Shown: piece by piece, positions 7,545 to 15,501 of the stretch
Layout: each line of letters opens with the position of its first letter
Position numbering within the stretch: the first letter of the stretch is position 1
From: Sphingomonadaceae bacterium
Lineage (GTDB): Bacteria; Pseudomonadota; Alphaproteobacteria; Sphingomonadales; Sphingomonadaceae
Assembly (NCBI GenBank): GCA_947477745.1
Contig: CANJUF010000002.1
Coordinates: 113,306 to 177,305 of the forward strand
Reading direction: 5' to 3'
Length of the DNA: 64,000 bases
Translations under genes and position numbers: made by a program
Notes under the pieces: model-generated
Database searches by the model: none
Told to the model about the DNA's origin: nothing
Seen by the model: only the letters and a program-made list of their open reading frames with translations

Positions 7545-8249
7545 TCAATCTCCTGCTTGCAAGAACGGTCCGCCCCACAGCGGGGATTTGACCGTCTTGA
7601 GAAATGCGCTGTGAGCGGCGAGCTCCTCAGCGCTTGCGCGGTGCGGGCGCGCCGGGCGGAAAATGCGCTCGATGCGCACGCTCGTGGTCACTTCGACGGT
7701 AACCAAGTCGATATCGGCGACCAGCTCAAGGCCGATCTGGCGGCCGCCCATCAGCTCGACATAGATCTGCGCGAGCAGCTCGGCGTCAAGCAGCGCGCCG
7801 TGCAAGGTGCGGTGGCTGCGGTCTATGCCGTAGCGGGTGCACAGAGCGTCGAGCGAGTTCTTGGCGCCGGGATGGCGCATGCGGGCAAGCGCGACGGTAT
7901 CGACCATGCGCTCCATGTCCAACCCGGGAAGATTGCACATGGCGAGCTCGGCGTTGACGAAGCCGAAATCGAACCCGGCATTGTGTGCAACCAGCGGGCT
8001 GTCGGCGATGAAATCTAGAAATTCCTGCGCTCTTGCAGCGAACAGCGGCTTGTCGGCGAGGAAAGCGTCCGACAGGCCGTGGATCCGCTCCGCCTCGGGC
8101 GGCATGCTACGCTGGGGATTGAAATAGCCGTGCCATGTGCGGCCGGTACTGACCCGGTTGACCATTTCGATGCAACCGATTTCGACCAACCGGTCACCGG
8201 CCCTCGGGTCGAGGCCGGTCGTTTCGGTATCGAAGACGATTTCGCGCAT
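7545..8249 (-). CDS. dnaQ: DNA polymerase III epsilon subunit (proofreading exonuclease)
   Basis: 234 residues, DEDDh 3'-5' exonuclease of the replicative polymerase. Exo I is FDTETTGLDP with metal ligands Asp7 and Glu9, Exo II is HNAGFDFGFVNAEL, Exo III is HGALLDAELLAQIY with the catalytic His and Asp. The C-terminal tail, which binds the alpha subunit, is present. It sits in the conserved alphaproteobacterial origin-flanking run ppsR-maf-aroE-coaE-dnaQ, 51 bp after coaE. Length is usual and no lesion is seen. Confidence 0.95.
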   Translation of the reverse strand: MREIVFDTETTGLDPRAGDRLVEIGCIEMVNRVSTGRTWHGYFNPQRSMPPEAERIHGLSDAFLADKPLFAARAQEFLDFIADSPLVAHNAGFDFGFVNAELAMCNLPGLDMERMVDTVALARMRHPGAKNSLDALCTRYGIDRSHRTLHGALLDAELLAQIYVELMGGRQIGLELVADIDLVTVEVTTSVRIERIFRPARPHRASAEELAAHSAFLKTVKSPLWGGPFLQAGD

Positions 8250-8300
8250 TGCTGTCTCTATATCGGCCTGACACGCGCGCGAAGCAAGGGTTTGCTGCGC

Positions 8301-8915
8301 TTATTCTTGGCCCTTGAGGCGGTGCACCAATGCCTGCACCGCATGGCGCGTCTCGGCAAGCGAGGTGCCGGTATCGATGACGTAATCGGCGCGTGCGCGC
8401 TTTTCAGAGTCGGGGACCTGGAGGCCGAGGATCTGCTCGAATTTCTCGGGCGTCATGCCCGGCCGGGCGAGCACCCGTTCACGCTGCATGTCGGCAGGCG
8501 CGGAGACGACGAGGACCGCATCGACACCGGCCTGAGCGCCGCCGCCTTTCTCGAAAAGCAGAGGAATGTCGAACACGATCAAGGCCGCACGCGCATTGTC
8601 CTTGAGGAATTGCTGGCGCATTGCGCCAACTGCGGGATGAACGATGCCTTCGAGCCGCTTGAGCGCCTTGGGATTGCCGAAGACCGCCGCGCCCAGTTTC
8701 TGCCGATCGACCCCCGCTGGGCCAGTGGTTCCGGGAAACTCGGCCTCGATAGCTTCGAGCAAGGCGCCGCCGGGACCTTGCAGCTCATGGACGGCGGCAT
8801 CGGCATCGAAGACGGGCACGTCGAGACCGTGGAGCATCGCCGCGACGGCGCTCTTGCCCATGCCGATCGAGCCGGTGAGACCGAGGACGAAGGGGCGTGT
8901 GATGGGTCTGGTCAT
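8301..8915 (-). CDS. coaE: Dephospho-CoA kinase
   Basis: 204 residues. Phosphorylates the 3'-hydroxyl of dephospho-CoA with ATP, the last step of coenzyme A synthesis. The P-loop GLTGSIGMGKS is at residues 12-22; the substrate-lid segment VPVFDADAAVHEL and the HPAVGAM helix follow as in CoaE. The start ATG overlaps the aroE stop (ATGA), so translation is probably coupled. It belongs to the minus-strand run leading away from the origin region. Confidence 0.94.
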   Translation of the reverse strand: MTRPITRPFVLGLTGSIGMGKSAVAAMLHGLDVPVFDADAAVHELQGPGGALLEAIEAEFPGTTGPAGVDRQKLGAAVFGNPKALKRLEGIVHPAVGAMRQQFLKDNARAALIVFDIPLLFEKGGGAQAGVDAVLVVSAPADMQRERVLARPGMTPEKFEQILGLQVPDSEKRARADYVIDTGTSLAETRHAVQALVHRLKGQE

Positions 8916-9745
8916 GAGGTCAGCAAGGCTCGCAGTTCGGCGTCGTGCTGGCGCGGCGGGGCCACCCCGAAGAAATATTCAAAAGCTTTGGCTGCCTGGC
9001 CGATCAGCATCACCAGACCATCAACCGTGCGCAGGCCCTTGCGCTGAGCCGCCGAGAGCAAATCTGTTTCGAGCGGAGAATAGACCATGTCGAAAACTGT
9101 AGCATTGTTCGCAAGCTCATCGAGCTGTGACAAGATGAAGCCCGGCATCATTTGCTGCCCCGTCATTCCCAGCTGCGTTGCGTTGATCAGCACGGCTGAT
9201 TCGCAGAACGCGACCGAATCCGGCTCCATTTTCATCCCCACGCCAAAAACATTGCATTGGTTCGCAGCCTTGACGGCCTTGTCCGGATCGCGCGCCAGAA
9301 CGAAGACCGAACCACAATTCTTTCCCGCGAGTACCGAGAAAGCCGATCTGGCCGCGCCGCCGCCGCCGATTACGCAGACTTCCTGACCTTCGAGATTCAA
9401 TCCGGCCAGTGCTTCTTCGACGCCGTCCACATCGGTGTTGGTGCCGGTCAACTCAGCTTCGGTAGACCGGAATACGCAATTGACCGCGCCGACTGCTTGC
9501 GCCTTGCCGTCGATTGCATCCAGACTGAGCTGTACCCTCTCTTTATGCGGGATCGTCGCGTTGCAGCCGCGCCACAGGGGATCCTTTCGCCGCGTGGCGA
9601 AATAGTCCGCCAGCTCTTCCGGTCTTACGTGACAGGCGCGGTACTCTGCATCGATGCCGAGCTTGCCCAGCCAGAAATTGTGGATAAGCGGCGATTTGGA
9701 ATGGGCGATCGGATCGCCAATCACCTCTGCGTAAGGGCGGGTCAT
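8912..9745 (-). CDS. aroE: Shikimate dehydrogenase (NADP+)
   Basis: 277 residues. Reduces 3-dehydroshikimate to shikimate with NADPH in aromatic amino-acid synthesis. Shikimate is held by SKSPLIHN (16-23); the catalytic lysine is Lys68 in [18 protein letters not shown] carries the partner Asp; the nucleotide-binding loop is [10 protein letters not shown]. The ATG at 9745 overlaps the maf stop (ATGA). An upstream in-frame extension runs over maf and reads as shadow sequence, so it was rejected. Family length is normal. Confidence 0.95.
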   Translation of the reverse strand: MTRPYAEVIGDPIAHSKSPLIHNFWLGKLGIDAEYRACHVRPEELADYFATRRKDPLWRGCNATIPHKERVQLSLDAIDGKAQAVGAVNCVFRSTEAELTGTNTDVDGVEEALAGLNLEGQEVCVIGGGGAARSAFSVLAGKNCGSVFVLARDPDKAVKAANQCNVFGVGMKMEPDSVAFCESAVLINATQLGMTGQQMMPGFILSQLDELANNATVFDMVYSPLETDLLSAAQRKGLRTVDGLVMLIGQAAKAFEYFFGVAPPRQHDAELRALLTS

Positions 9746-10323
9746 GACGCCAGCTCGCCCAGATCGCGCAGCGCCCCCAGCACGGCGAGCAAAGGCATGC
9801 CGAGCACGGTGAAATGGCTGCCTTCGATCCGTTCGAAAAGGTGCGCCCCCATGGCCTCGATACGGAATACACCAACGCAGCCAGCAACTGCGGGCCATTC
9901 GGCATCGAGATAGTGGTCGATGAATTTGTCCGACAGATCGCGCACCCGCAGCGTCGCCAGTTCGCCGTGGCTCCAGACAAGCTCACCGCCGCGCGCCAAA
10001 GCTGCAGCCGAATGCAGCTCCATCTGCTTGCCGGAAAAGAACCTCAAGTGCTCTTGAGCTTCGTCGCGGCTGCCCGGCTTGTCGAACCGCCGGCCTTCCA
10101 CTGAAACCAGGGAATCGCTGCCAAGCACCAGTTCCGCGCCGCTTTCGCCCGCCAGCGCCTTGGCCCGGGCCAGCGCCAGCACGACCTCCTGCGGCGAGGC
10201 CCACGCCATGCCGGCTTCGAGCGCGCGCTCGTCGATATCGGTCGGCATCACCGTAAAGAGCACTCCAGCATGGCGCAGCATGGCCTGACGCGACTGGCTT
10301 TTCGATGCGAGGACGAGTGTCAT
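9742..10323 (-). CDS. maf: Maf-family nucleotide pyrophosphatase
   Basis: 193 residues. Maf proteins hydrolyse non-canonical or modified nucleoside triphosphates to monophosphates as house-cleaning enzymes. The N-terminal ASKSQSR (6-12) phosphate-binding motif, the DERALEAG segment and [10 protein letters not shown] with the catalytic Asp70 are present. Whether it prefers dTTP/UTP/pseudo-UTP (YhdE type) or m7GTP (YceF type) was not resolved. ATGA overlaps join it both to ppsR upstream and to aroE downstream. Confidence 0.9.
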   Translation of the reverse strand: MTLVLASKSQSRQAMLRHAGVLFTVMPTDIDERALEAGMAWASPQEVVLALARAKALAGESGAELVLGSDSLVSVEGRRFDKPGSRDEAQEHLRFFSGKQMELHSAAALARGGELVWSHGELATLRVRDLSDKFIDHYLDAEWPAVAGCVGVFRIEAMGAHLFERIEGSHFTVLGMPLLAVLGALRDLGELAS

Positions 10324-11162
10324 TCGACCGGCGCGTCGCCACCCGGCTCGGGATTGGCGCGCCGCTCGTTGTAGAGGTTGATCACTGCCGCAGCGGTCTC
10401 CTCGATCGAACGGCGAGTGACGTCGATCACCGGCCAGCCGTTATCGGCGAACATGCGCCGGGCGTATTTGATCTCTGCCGCCACGCGGTCTTCATCGACA
10501 TAGTCGGTATCCGGGGACTGGCTCAATGAGATCAGGCGGTTGCGCCGCAGTTGCACCAGCCGGTCGGGCGCGGTGGTCAGCCCGACGACCAGCGGGCGGC
10601 GCAGGCCATAAAGCGCAGGCGGGGGCGGGCTTTCGACCACGATCGGGATATTCGCGACCTTGTAGCCGCGATTGGCGAGATAAATGCTGGTCGGCGTCTT
10701 CGAAGACCGCGAGACGCCCGCAAGCACGATATCGGCCTCTTCCCAGTCCTCCCAGGCCACCCCGTCATCGTGAGCGATTGTGTACTGGATGGCATGGACG
10801 CGCGCGAAATAGGCATCGTCGAGCCGGTGCTGGCGGCCCGGCCGCCCGTGCGCTTCCTGGCCAAGCAGAGCCTCGAGCGCGTCGGTCACAACATCGAGCA
10901 CCGGCACAGCCGGCATGCTGCGCGCGCTACATTGCTCCTCGAGCGCGGCGCGTGTCTTCTCGTTGACGAGGGTGTACAGCACGAGGCCCGGCTTGGAGGT
11001 GATCTCGCCCAGGATACGGTCGAGATTCTGCTGCGAGCGAACCATCGGCCAGAAATGGCGATCGACCTCGGTATCGTCGAACTGCGCGAGCGCAGCCTTG
11101 GCGATCATCTCGAGCGTTTCGCCGGTTGAATCGGACAGGAGGTGAAGGTTAATGCGCGTCAT
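10320..11162 (-). CDS. ppsR: Pyruvate, water dikinase regulatory protein (bifunctional kinase/phosphorylase, DUF299)
   Basis: 280 residues of the PEP synthase / PPDK regulatory protein family, which inactivates its target with ADP and reactivates it with phosphate. The N-terminus [20 protein letters not shown] and the P-loop GVSRSSKT (149-156) are diagnostic. The ATG at 11162 was chosen because homology begins there; a 93-residue upstream extension would lie entirely in the putative origin region and has no family similarity. In Caulobacter and relatives this gene flanks the chromosome origin opposite hemE, as here. Confidence 0.92.
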   Translation of the reverse strand: MTRINLHLLSDSTGETLEMIAKAALAQFDDTEVDRHFWPMVRSQQNLDRILGEITSKPGLVLYTLVNEKTRAALEEQCSARSMPAVPVLDVVTDALEALLGQEAHGRPGRQHRLDDAYFARVHAIQYTIAHDDGVAWEDWEEADIVLAGVSRSSKTPTSIYLANRGYKVANIPIVVESPPPPALYGLRRPLVVGLTTAPDRLVQLRRNRLISLSQSPDTDYVDEDRVAAEIKYARRMFADNGWPVIDVTRRSIEETAAAVINLYNERRANPEPGGDAPVE

Positions 11163-11203
11163 CTTGGCCCGTGATCGGTGCGAAGCCGGAACCGCCCGCA
11201 GCC

Positions 11204-11212
11204 TGTGGAAAG
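11204..11212 (-). promoter_or_regulatory. Putative DnaA box 1
   Basis: TGTGGAAAG on the plus strand, i.e. CTTTCCACA on the minus strand: 8 of 9 matches to TTWTNCACA. It lies 41 bp upstream of the ppsR start, inside the candidate origin. Confidence 0.45.
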
Positions 11213-11433
11213 CACCCCCCATAAACCACGGGACAAATGCGCTGACAACCATGCCGGCCAAATGCGTCCCCGATTCCGGTCTTGCCCGAGTCCATTGGCC
11301 CACATGTCGATAGAGATGCCCACAGGCTGGGTATAGCGGGGACAACCACAGCTTGACGCGGGCCAGCACCGAGTCGGAACGACAAGCAACCTGTTCATGG
11401 CGGGAGAAATCGGGCAAGGAGCCGCTATCCCCG

Positions 11434-11442
11434 ATTTCCACA
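11434..11442 (+). promoter_or_regulatory. Putative DnaA box 2
   Basis: ATTTCCACA, 8 of 9 matches to TTWTNCACA, ending 18 bp before the A+T-rich patch, as expected for a box next to an unwinding element. Weaker look-alikes at 11315-11323 and 11342-11350 were not counted. Confidence 0.5.
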
Positions 11443-11445
11443 ACA

Positions 11446-11474
11446 TCAACAGACTCCTACAATCCTTATATAAA
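11446..11474 (+). promoter_or_regulatory. Putative hemE promoter within the A+T-rich origin patch
   Basis: TCAACA (11446-11451), 17 bp, then TATAAA (11469-11474), a fair sigma-70-type pair. Predicted transcription start near 11481 gives a leader of about 24 bases before the hemE ATG at 11505. The -10 element is part of the A+T-rich patch, so transcription and origin unwinding would overlap. Confidence 0.5.
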
Positions 11475-11504
11475 TCTATTATTCTAGTATTAGGACGATC
11501 CGAA

Positions 11505-12530
11505 ATGTCCGGAATCCTGCTTCGCACCCTGCGCGGCGAGAACCTGCCAGCACGCCCGGTATGGCTAATGCGCCAGGCTGGCCGCTACTTGCCCGAATAC
11601 CGTGCCTTGCGCGAACAGAAGGGCGGGTTCCTGGCGCTGGTCTACGATACCGATGCCGCCGCTGAGATCACGCTCCAGCCGATCAGGCGCTTCGGCTTCG
11701 ATGGCGCGATCCTGTTTTCCGACATTCTCATCGTGCCGCATGCAATGGGCCAGGACCTGGAGTTTCTGGCGGGCGAGGGGCCGCATCTCTCGCCTGCCCT
11801 GGTCGATACTGCACTCGGCGTGCTTCACGCAGTGCCCGAACGCCTGGCGCCAATCTACCAGACCGTAGCCAAGGTGCGGGCCATGCTGGGCAGCGAGCGC
11901 ACTCTACTTGGCTTTGCCGGCAGCCCATGGACCGTGGCGACCTATATGGTGGCGGGGCAAGGCAGCCGCGACCAGCATGATACCCGCGCCATGGCTTACC
12001 GCGATCCTGCCGCCTTCCAGGGGATCATCGATGCGATCACCCAGATCACGGTGACTTATCTGGCGGGACAGATCGCGGCCGGCGCCGAAGCCGTGCAATT
12101 GTTCGACAGCTGGGCGGGCAGCCTAGCGCCTTCGGAATTTGAGCGCTGGGTAATCGCGCCCAATGCCGCCATCGTTGCCGCGCTGAAAGCTCGGTTCCCC
12201 GACGTGCCCGTGATCGGCTTTCCCAAGGGCGCGGGCGAAAAGCTGCCTTCCTATGCGCGCGAGACCGGAGTCGATGCGGTGGGGCTCGACGAGACGATCG
12301 ACCCGCTGTGGGCCGCCAAGGCGCTCCCCCCCCAAATGCCGGTCCAGGGCAATCTCGATCCGCTGCTGCTGCTTGCAGGCGGCGAGCAGCTCGACACGCA
12401 GGTGCGGACCATTCTCGACGCCTTCGCCGAGCGGCCCCATGTGTTCAACCTCGGTCATGGCATAGGGCAGCATACGCCCATCGCTCATGTCGAGCGCCTG
12501 CTTACGCTGGTGCGGGCGTGGCAGGCCTGA
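11505..12530 (+). CDS. hemE: Uroporphyrinogen decarboxylase
   Basis: 341 residues. Removes four carboxylates from uroporphyrinogen III to give coproporphyrinogen III in haem synthesis. The N-terminal RPVWLMRQAGRYLPEYR signature (17-33), the FGFDGAILFSDILIVPHAMG segment, WTVATYMVAGQGS and the C-terminal NLGHGIGQHTP are all intact. The ATG at 11505 begins at the family's usual N-terminus; a 36-residue extension would be translated from the A+T-rich promoter patch and is rejected. hemJ follows after 43 bp. The run of eight C at 12325-12332 leaves the frame intact. Confidence 0.96.
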   Translation: MSGILLRTLRGENLPARPVWLMRQAGRYLPEYRALREQKGGFLALVYDTDAAAEITLQPIRRFGFDGAILFSDILIVPHAMGQDLEFLAGEGPHLSPALVDTALGVLHAVPERLAPIYQTVAKVRAMLGSERTLLGFAGSPWTVATYMVAGQGSRDQHDTRAMAYRDPAAFQGIIDAITQITVTYLAGQIAAGAEAVQLFDSWAGSLAPSEFERWVIAPNAAIVAALKARFPDVPVIGFPKGAGEKLPSYARETGVDAVGLDETIDPLWAAKALPPQMPVQGNLDPLLLLAGGEQLDTQVRTILDAFAERPHVFNLGHGIGQHTPIAHVERLLTLVRAWQA

Positions 12531-12573
12531 CAGCGGGGATGACGAAGCTGCGGCGAACGGTTAGACCTGCGCC

Positions 12574-13017
12574 ATGAACGAGATTCTCTCGCTGACTTAT
12601 TACTGGCTCAAGGCCGGGCACGTGATTTTCGTGATCTTCTGGATGGCGGGTTTGTTCATGCTGCCGCGGTTTTTCGTTTATCATCAGGAGGCCGAGCCCG
12701 GCTCGGCGGAGGCAGCGCGCTGGATCGAGCGCGAAGCAAAGCTGCGCAAGATCATCCTCACGCCTTCGCTGATCGTCGTATGGGTGCTGGGGCTGGCGCT
12801 TGCGGTGTCGAGCGGCGCCTTTTCGCAAGGCTGGTTCCTTGCCAAGTTTGTGCTGGTCATATTGCTGACCGGTTACCACGGCTGGATGGCCACTTATGCC
12901 CGAAAGCTTGCGCGCGGCGAACCGGCGTTGAGCGGCAAGCAGCTGCGCCTGCTCAACGAAGTGCCGGGGATTGCCGCTGCGCTGATCGTCGTGCTTGTTA
13001 TCGTCAAACCGTTTTGA
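12574..13017 (+). CDS. hemJ: Protoporphyrinogen oxidase HemJ
   Basis: 147-residue integral membrane protein of the HemJ/UPF0093 family, which oxidises protoporphyrinogen IX to protoporphyrin IX. Four hydrophobic helices are visible, with the conserved His16 in LKAGHVIFVIFWMAGLFMLP, the LRKIILTPSLIVVWVLG helix and the KxxLxxxxxGxHGW-like FVLVILLTGYHGWM helix. It directly follows hemE on the same strand, which fits a haem operon. The enzyme class is solid; other HemG/HemY isozymes are not in the window. Confidence 0.9.
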   Translation: MNEILSLTYYWLKAGHVIFVIFWMAGLFMLPRFFVYHQEAEPGSAEAARWIEREAKLRKIILTPSLIVVWVLGLALAVSSGAFSQGWFLAKFVLVILLTGYHGWMATYARKLARGEPALSGKQLRLLNEVPGIAAALIVVLVIVKPF

Positions 13018-13033
13018 GAAAGGCATTCCGCCC

Positions 13034-13390
13034 ATGACCTTGCTGGCTCTGATGGCGGCATCGCTCGCTTCCGCGCCCCTGGCTGCGGCCGACCGGGCGG
13101 ACCTGCGCTGCATTGGCATATTCGCAATGATGGCCGGTCAAGATGACGAGGATAAGGCAGGCATGACCGGCGCGATCATGTATTACATCGGCCGGATTGA
13201 GGGGCGCGGCTCGCGCCTCGATCTTGATCAAAGCCTCGGCGCCGCGATCGAGGAACTGGTCGCCTCTGCCGAAATGCTCGATGCCGAAGCGCAGCGCTGC
13301 GGCGCCGAGATGGTGACCAAAGGTGAAGAGATCCAGCGCATCGGCAAGTCGGTTGAGGCTGGTCCGGCGCAGCAGGCCGGCAAGAACTAG
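13034..13390 (+). CDS. Small exported protein of unknown function
   Basis: 118 residues. Residues 1-20 (MTLLALMAASLASAPLAAAD) look like a cleavable signal peptide. The mature part is helical and contains one DLRCIGIFAMMAG segment and a second Cys in AEAQRCGAEMV, a spacing common in sphingomonad periplasmic proteins of unknown role. The ATG at 13034 was chosen because the signal peptide begins there; an earlier in-frame start overlaps hemJ. It follows hemJ by 16 bp and could be in the same transcript. I cannot name a family. Confidence 0.65.
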   Translation: MTLLALMAASLASAPLAAADRADLRCIGIFAMMAGQDDEDKAGMTGAIMYYIGRIEGRGSRLDLDQSLGAAIEELVASAEMLDAEAQRCGAEMVTKGEEIQRIGKSVEAGPAQQAGKN

Positions 13391-13421
13391 CCTCGCACTG
13401 CCGCAAGAATTTCCTCCCGCG

Positions 13422-13450
13422 TTGACTAGCGGGCAGCACTTGCCTATCGC
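13422..13450 (+). promoter_or_regulatory. Putative rho promoter
   Basis: TTGACT (13422-13427), 17 bp, TATCGC (13445-13450). The -35 matches 5 of 6, the -10 only the first three bases. Start would be near 13457, leaving a leader of about 105 bases before rho, in line with the long autoregulated rho leaders known elsewhere. Confidence 0.35.
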
Positions 13451-13561
13451 GAATCCACCGGCCCATGGGGCAGCGCACACAAGCGCGGCCCGGTCTGCTT
13501 TCTCCAAGCCCTTCGGCCCGCCGGTCTTTATCCATTTTCCAATTTTCGGAATTCACACGCA

Positions 13562-14818
13562 ATGCATCTCAAGGAACTCAAGGAAAAGACCCCGGCCGAA
13601 CTGGTCGAAATGGCTGAAGAGCTGGGGGTCGAGGGCGCATCGACGATGCGCCGCCAGGACATCATGTTCGGCATTCTCAAGGAAGTCGCCGAAGATGGCG
13701 AGGAGATCATGGGGCTGGGCACCATCGAGGTGCTGACCGATGGTTTCGGTTTCCTGCGCAGTCCAGAAGCGAACTATCTCGCCGGGCCTGACGATATCTA
13801 CGTCTCGCCCAACCAGGTTCGCAAATGGGGCCTGCGCACCGGCGACACGGTCGAAGGCGAGATTCGCGCGCCGCGCGACGGCGAGCGCTATTTTGCGCTG
13901 ACCAAGCTCACCACGGTTAATTTCGACGATCCCGACGTGGTCCGCCACCGGGTCAATTTCGACAACCTGACGCCGCTTTATCCCGATGAGCGGCTGCGGC
14001 TCGACACGCTCGATCCTACGGTCAAGGACAAGTCGGCCAGGGTGATCGATCTCATCAGCCCGCAGGGCAAGGGCCAGCGCGCGCTGATCGTCGCGCCGCC
14101 GCGCACCGGCAAGACCGTGCTGCTCCAGAACATGGCCAAGGCCATCACCGACAACCATCCCGAGGTGTTCCTGATCGTCCTCTTGGTCGACGAACGGCCT
14201 GAGGAAGTCACCGACATGCAGCGCTCGGTCAAGGGCGAGGTGATCAGTTCAACCTTCGATGAACCAGCCACTCGCCACGTGCAAGTAGCTGAAATGGTTA
14301 TAGAAAAAGCAAAGCGTCTGGTCGAGCACAAGCGCGACGTGGTCATCCTGCTCGATTCGATCACCCGGCTTGGCCGCGCTTACAACACCGTCGTTCCCAG
14401 CTCGGGCAAGGTGCTGACCGGCGGCGTCGACGCCAATGCGTTGCAGCGCCCCAAGCGCTTCTTCGGTGCGGCGCGCAACATCGAGGAGGGCGGCTCGTTG
14501 TCGATCATCGCCACCGCCCTGATCGATACCGGCAGCCGCATGGACGAGGTGATCTTCGAGGAGTTCAAGGGCACCGGCAACTCCGAGATCGTGCTCGACC
14601 GCAAGGTTGCCGACAAGCGCATCTTCCCCGCGCTCGATGTCGGCAAGTCGGGCACCCGCAAGGAAGAACTGCTGGTCGAGAAGGATCAGCTGTCCAAGAT
14701 GTGGGTGCTGCGCCGGATCCTCATGCAGATGGGCACGATCGACGCGATGGAATTCCTGCTCGACAAGATGAAGGATTCCAAGACCAACGACGACTTCTTC
14801 GCCACGATGAACCAGTAA
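13562..14818 (+). CDS. rho: Transcription termination factor Rho
   Basis: 418 residues, normal for Rho. N-terminal Rho_N helices (1-45), the cold-shock-like RNA-binding domain (about 50-120; [20 protein letters not shown]), the Walker A loop APPRTGKT (178-185), Walker B with [15 protein letters not shown] and the Q/R-loops near the C-terminus. Hexameric ATP-driven RNA translocase. The conserved order mnmE-rho-hemE of other alphaproteobacteria is altered here: rho lies between hemJ and two TerC genes. A patch at about 14282-14314 uses rare A+T-rich codons. Confidence 0.97.
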   Translation: MHLKELKEKTPAELVEMAEELGVEGASTMRRQDIMFGILKEVAEDGEEIMGLGTIEVLTDGFGFLRSPEANYLAGPDDIYVSPNQVRKWGLRTGDTVEGEIRAPRDGERYFALTKLTTVNFDDPDVVRHRVNFDNLTPLYPDERLRLDTLDPTVKDKSARVIDLISPQGKGQRALIVAPPRTGKTVLLQNMAKAITDNHPEVFLIVLLVDERPEEVTDMQRSVKGEVISSTFDEPATRHVQVAEMVIEKAKRLVEHKRDVVILLDSITRLGRAYNTVVPSSGKVLTGGVDANALQRPKRFFGAARNIEEGGSLSIIATALIDTGSRMDEVIFEEFKGTGNSEIVLDRKVADKRIFPALDVGKSGTRKEELLVEKDQLSKMWVLRRILMQMGTIDAMEFLLDKMKDSKTNDDFFATMNQ

Positions 14819-14832
14819 GGCTGTTCACGCAA

Positions 14833-15489
14833 ATGCTGGCCAACCTGGATTTTCCGGCGATCTTCACCGCGTCCGGCATGGCGATGCTCGCGCAGATTAT
14901 CATCGCTGACCTGACCATGGCAGGTGACAACGTGCTGATCATGGGCACGATCGCCTCGGGGCTTCCCGACAAGGACCGCCGCCGCGTGATCCTGTTCGGG
15001 GTATCTATGGCGCTGGTGTTCCTGATCGGTTTTGCGCTTGTCGCCACTTGGCTGCTCCAGATCACCGGGCTTGTGCTGGCGGGCGGCTTCCTGTTGCTCT
15101 GGGTCGCGTTCAACATGTGGCGCGAACTGCATCCCGCGCGGATTGTCATTGCCGACGATCCCGATACGCCCGAGATCGAGGGTCCGCCGGCGACCAAGAC
15201 GTTCCTTCAGGCGGCGATCCAGATTACCATCGCGGACTTGTCGATGAGCCTCGACAATGTGCTGGTGGTAGCCGGTATCGCCCGCGCCAATCCGGCGGTG
15301 CTGTTTGTCGGTCTGACCTTCTCGGTGCTGGTGATGGGCACCGCGGCCGGCTTTGTCGCCAAGCTGATACAGCGCTATCACTGGATCGCCTGGCTGGGTC
15401 TGATCCTGATCCTCTATGTCGCGCTCAAGATGATCTATGAGGGCTGGTTCGAGGTTTCGCCAATGGTTGCCGCGGCGATGACCATGTAG
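14833..15489 (+). CDS. TerC-family integral membrane protein (YjbE type), copy 1
   Basis: 218 residues, about seven hydrophobic helices. The two acidic family motifs are present: IIADLTMAGDNVLIMG (about 19-34) and, in the second half, ITIADLSMSLDNVLVVAG, whose Asp residues sit in membrane helices and are thought to bind metal ions. TerC/YjbE proteins are linked to metal (Mn2+ or Ca2+) export and to tellurite resistance. The ATG at 14833 lies 14 bp after rho; a longer frame would read through rho. A close paralogue follows after 12 bp. Confidence 0.87.
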   Translation: MLANLDFPAIFTASGMAMLAQIIIADLTMAGDNVLIMGTIASGLPDKDRRRVILFGVSMALVFLIGFALVATWLLQITGLVLAGGFLLLWVAFNMWRELHPARIVIADDPDTPEIEGPPATKTFLQAAIQITIADLSMSLDNVLVVAGIARANPAVLFVGLTFSVLVMGTAAGFVAKLIQRYHWIAWLGLILILYVALKMIYEGWFEVSPMVAAAMTM

Positions 15490-15501
15490 CATAGTCTGCC
15501 A

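Larger units (their letters stand above)
11163..11504. other. oriC: Candidate chromosomal replication origin (ppsR-hemE intergenic region)
   Basis: The 342 bp between the divergent ppsR and hemE genes contain no protein-like frame. They hold an A+T patch at 11461-11493 (27 of 33 bases A/T in very GC-rich DNA), two near-consensus DnaA boxes (11204-11212, 11434-11442) and four GANTC methylation sites (11272, 11288, 11371, 11452). Transcription runs away from the gap on both sides: minus strand continuously from 11162 down to 4735, plus strand from 11505 to 16143. Caulobacter's origin lies in this same place next to hemE, and parS/parAB are 10-14 kb away here as well. Assignment by composition and synteny; no skew calculation was made. 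Confidence 0.7.

Noticed and set aside
8079..9047. 322-codon plus-strand frame opposite dnaQ, coaE and aroE
   Set aside because: It crosses three certain genes on the other strand and has no domain.
11315..11350. Extra DnaA boxes (ATGCCCACA at 11315, ACAACCACA at 11342)
   Set aside because: Three or more mismatches to TTWTNCACA each; too weak to count.
12325..12332. Run of eight C in hemE as a possible frameshift
   Set aside because: HemE motifs continue in frame on both sides.
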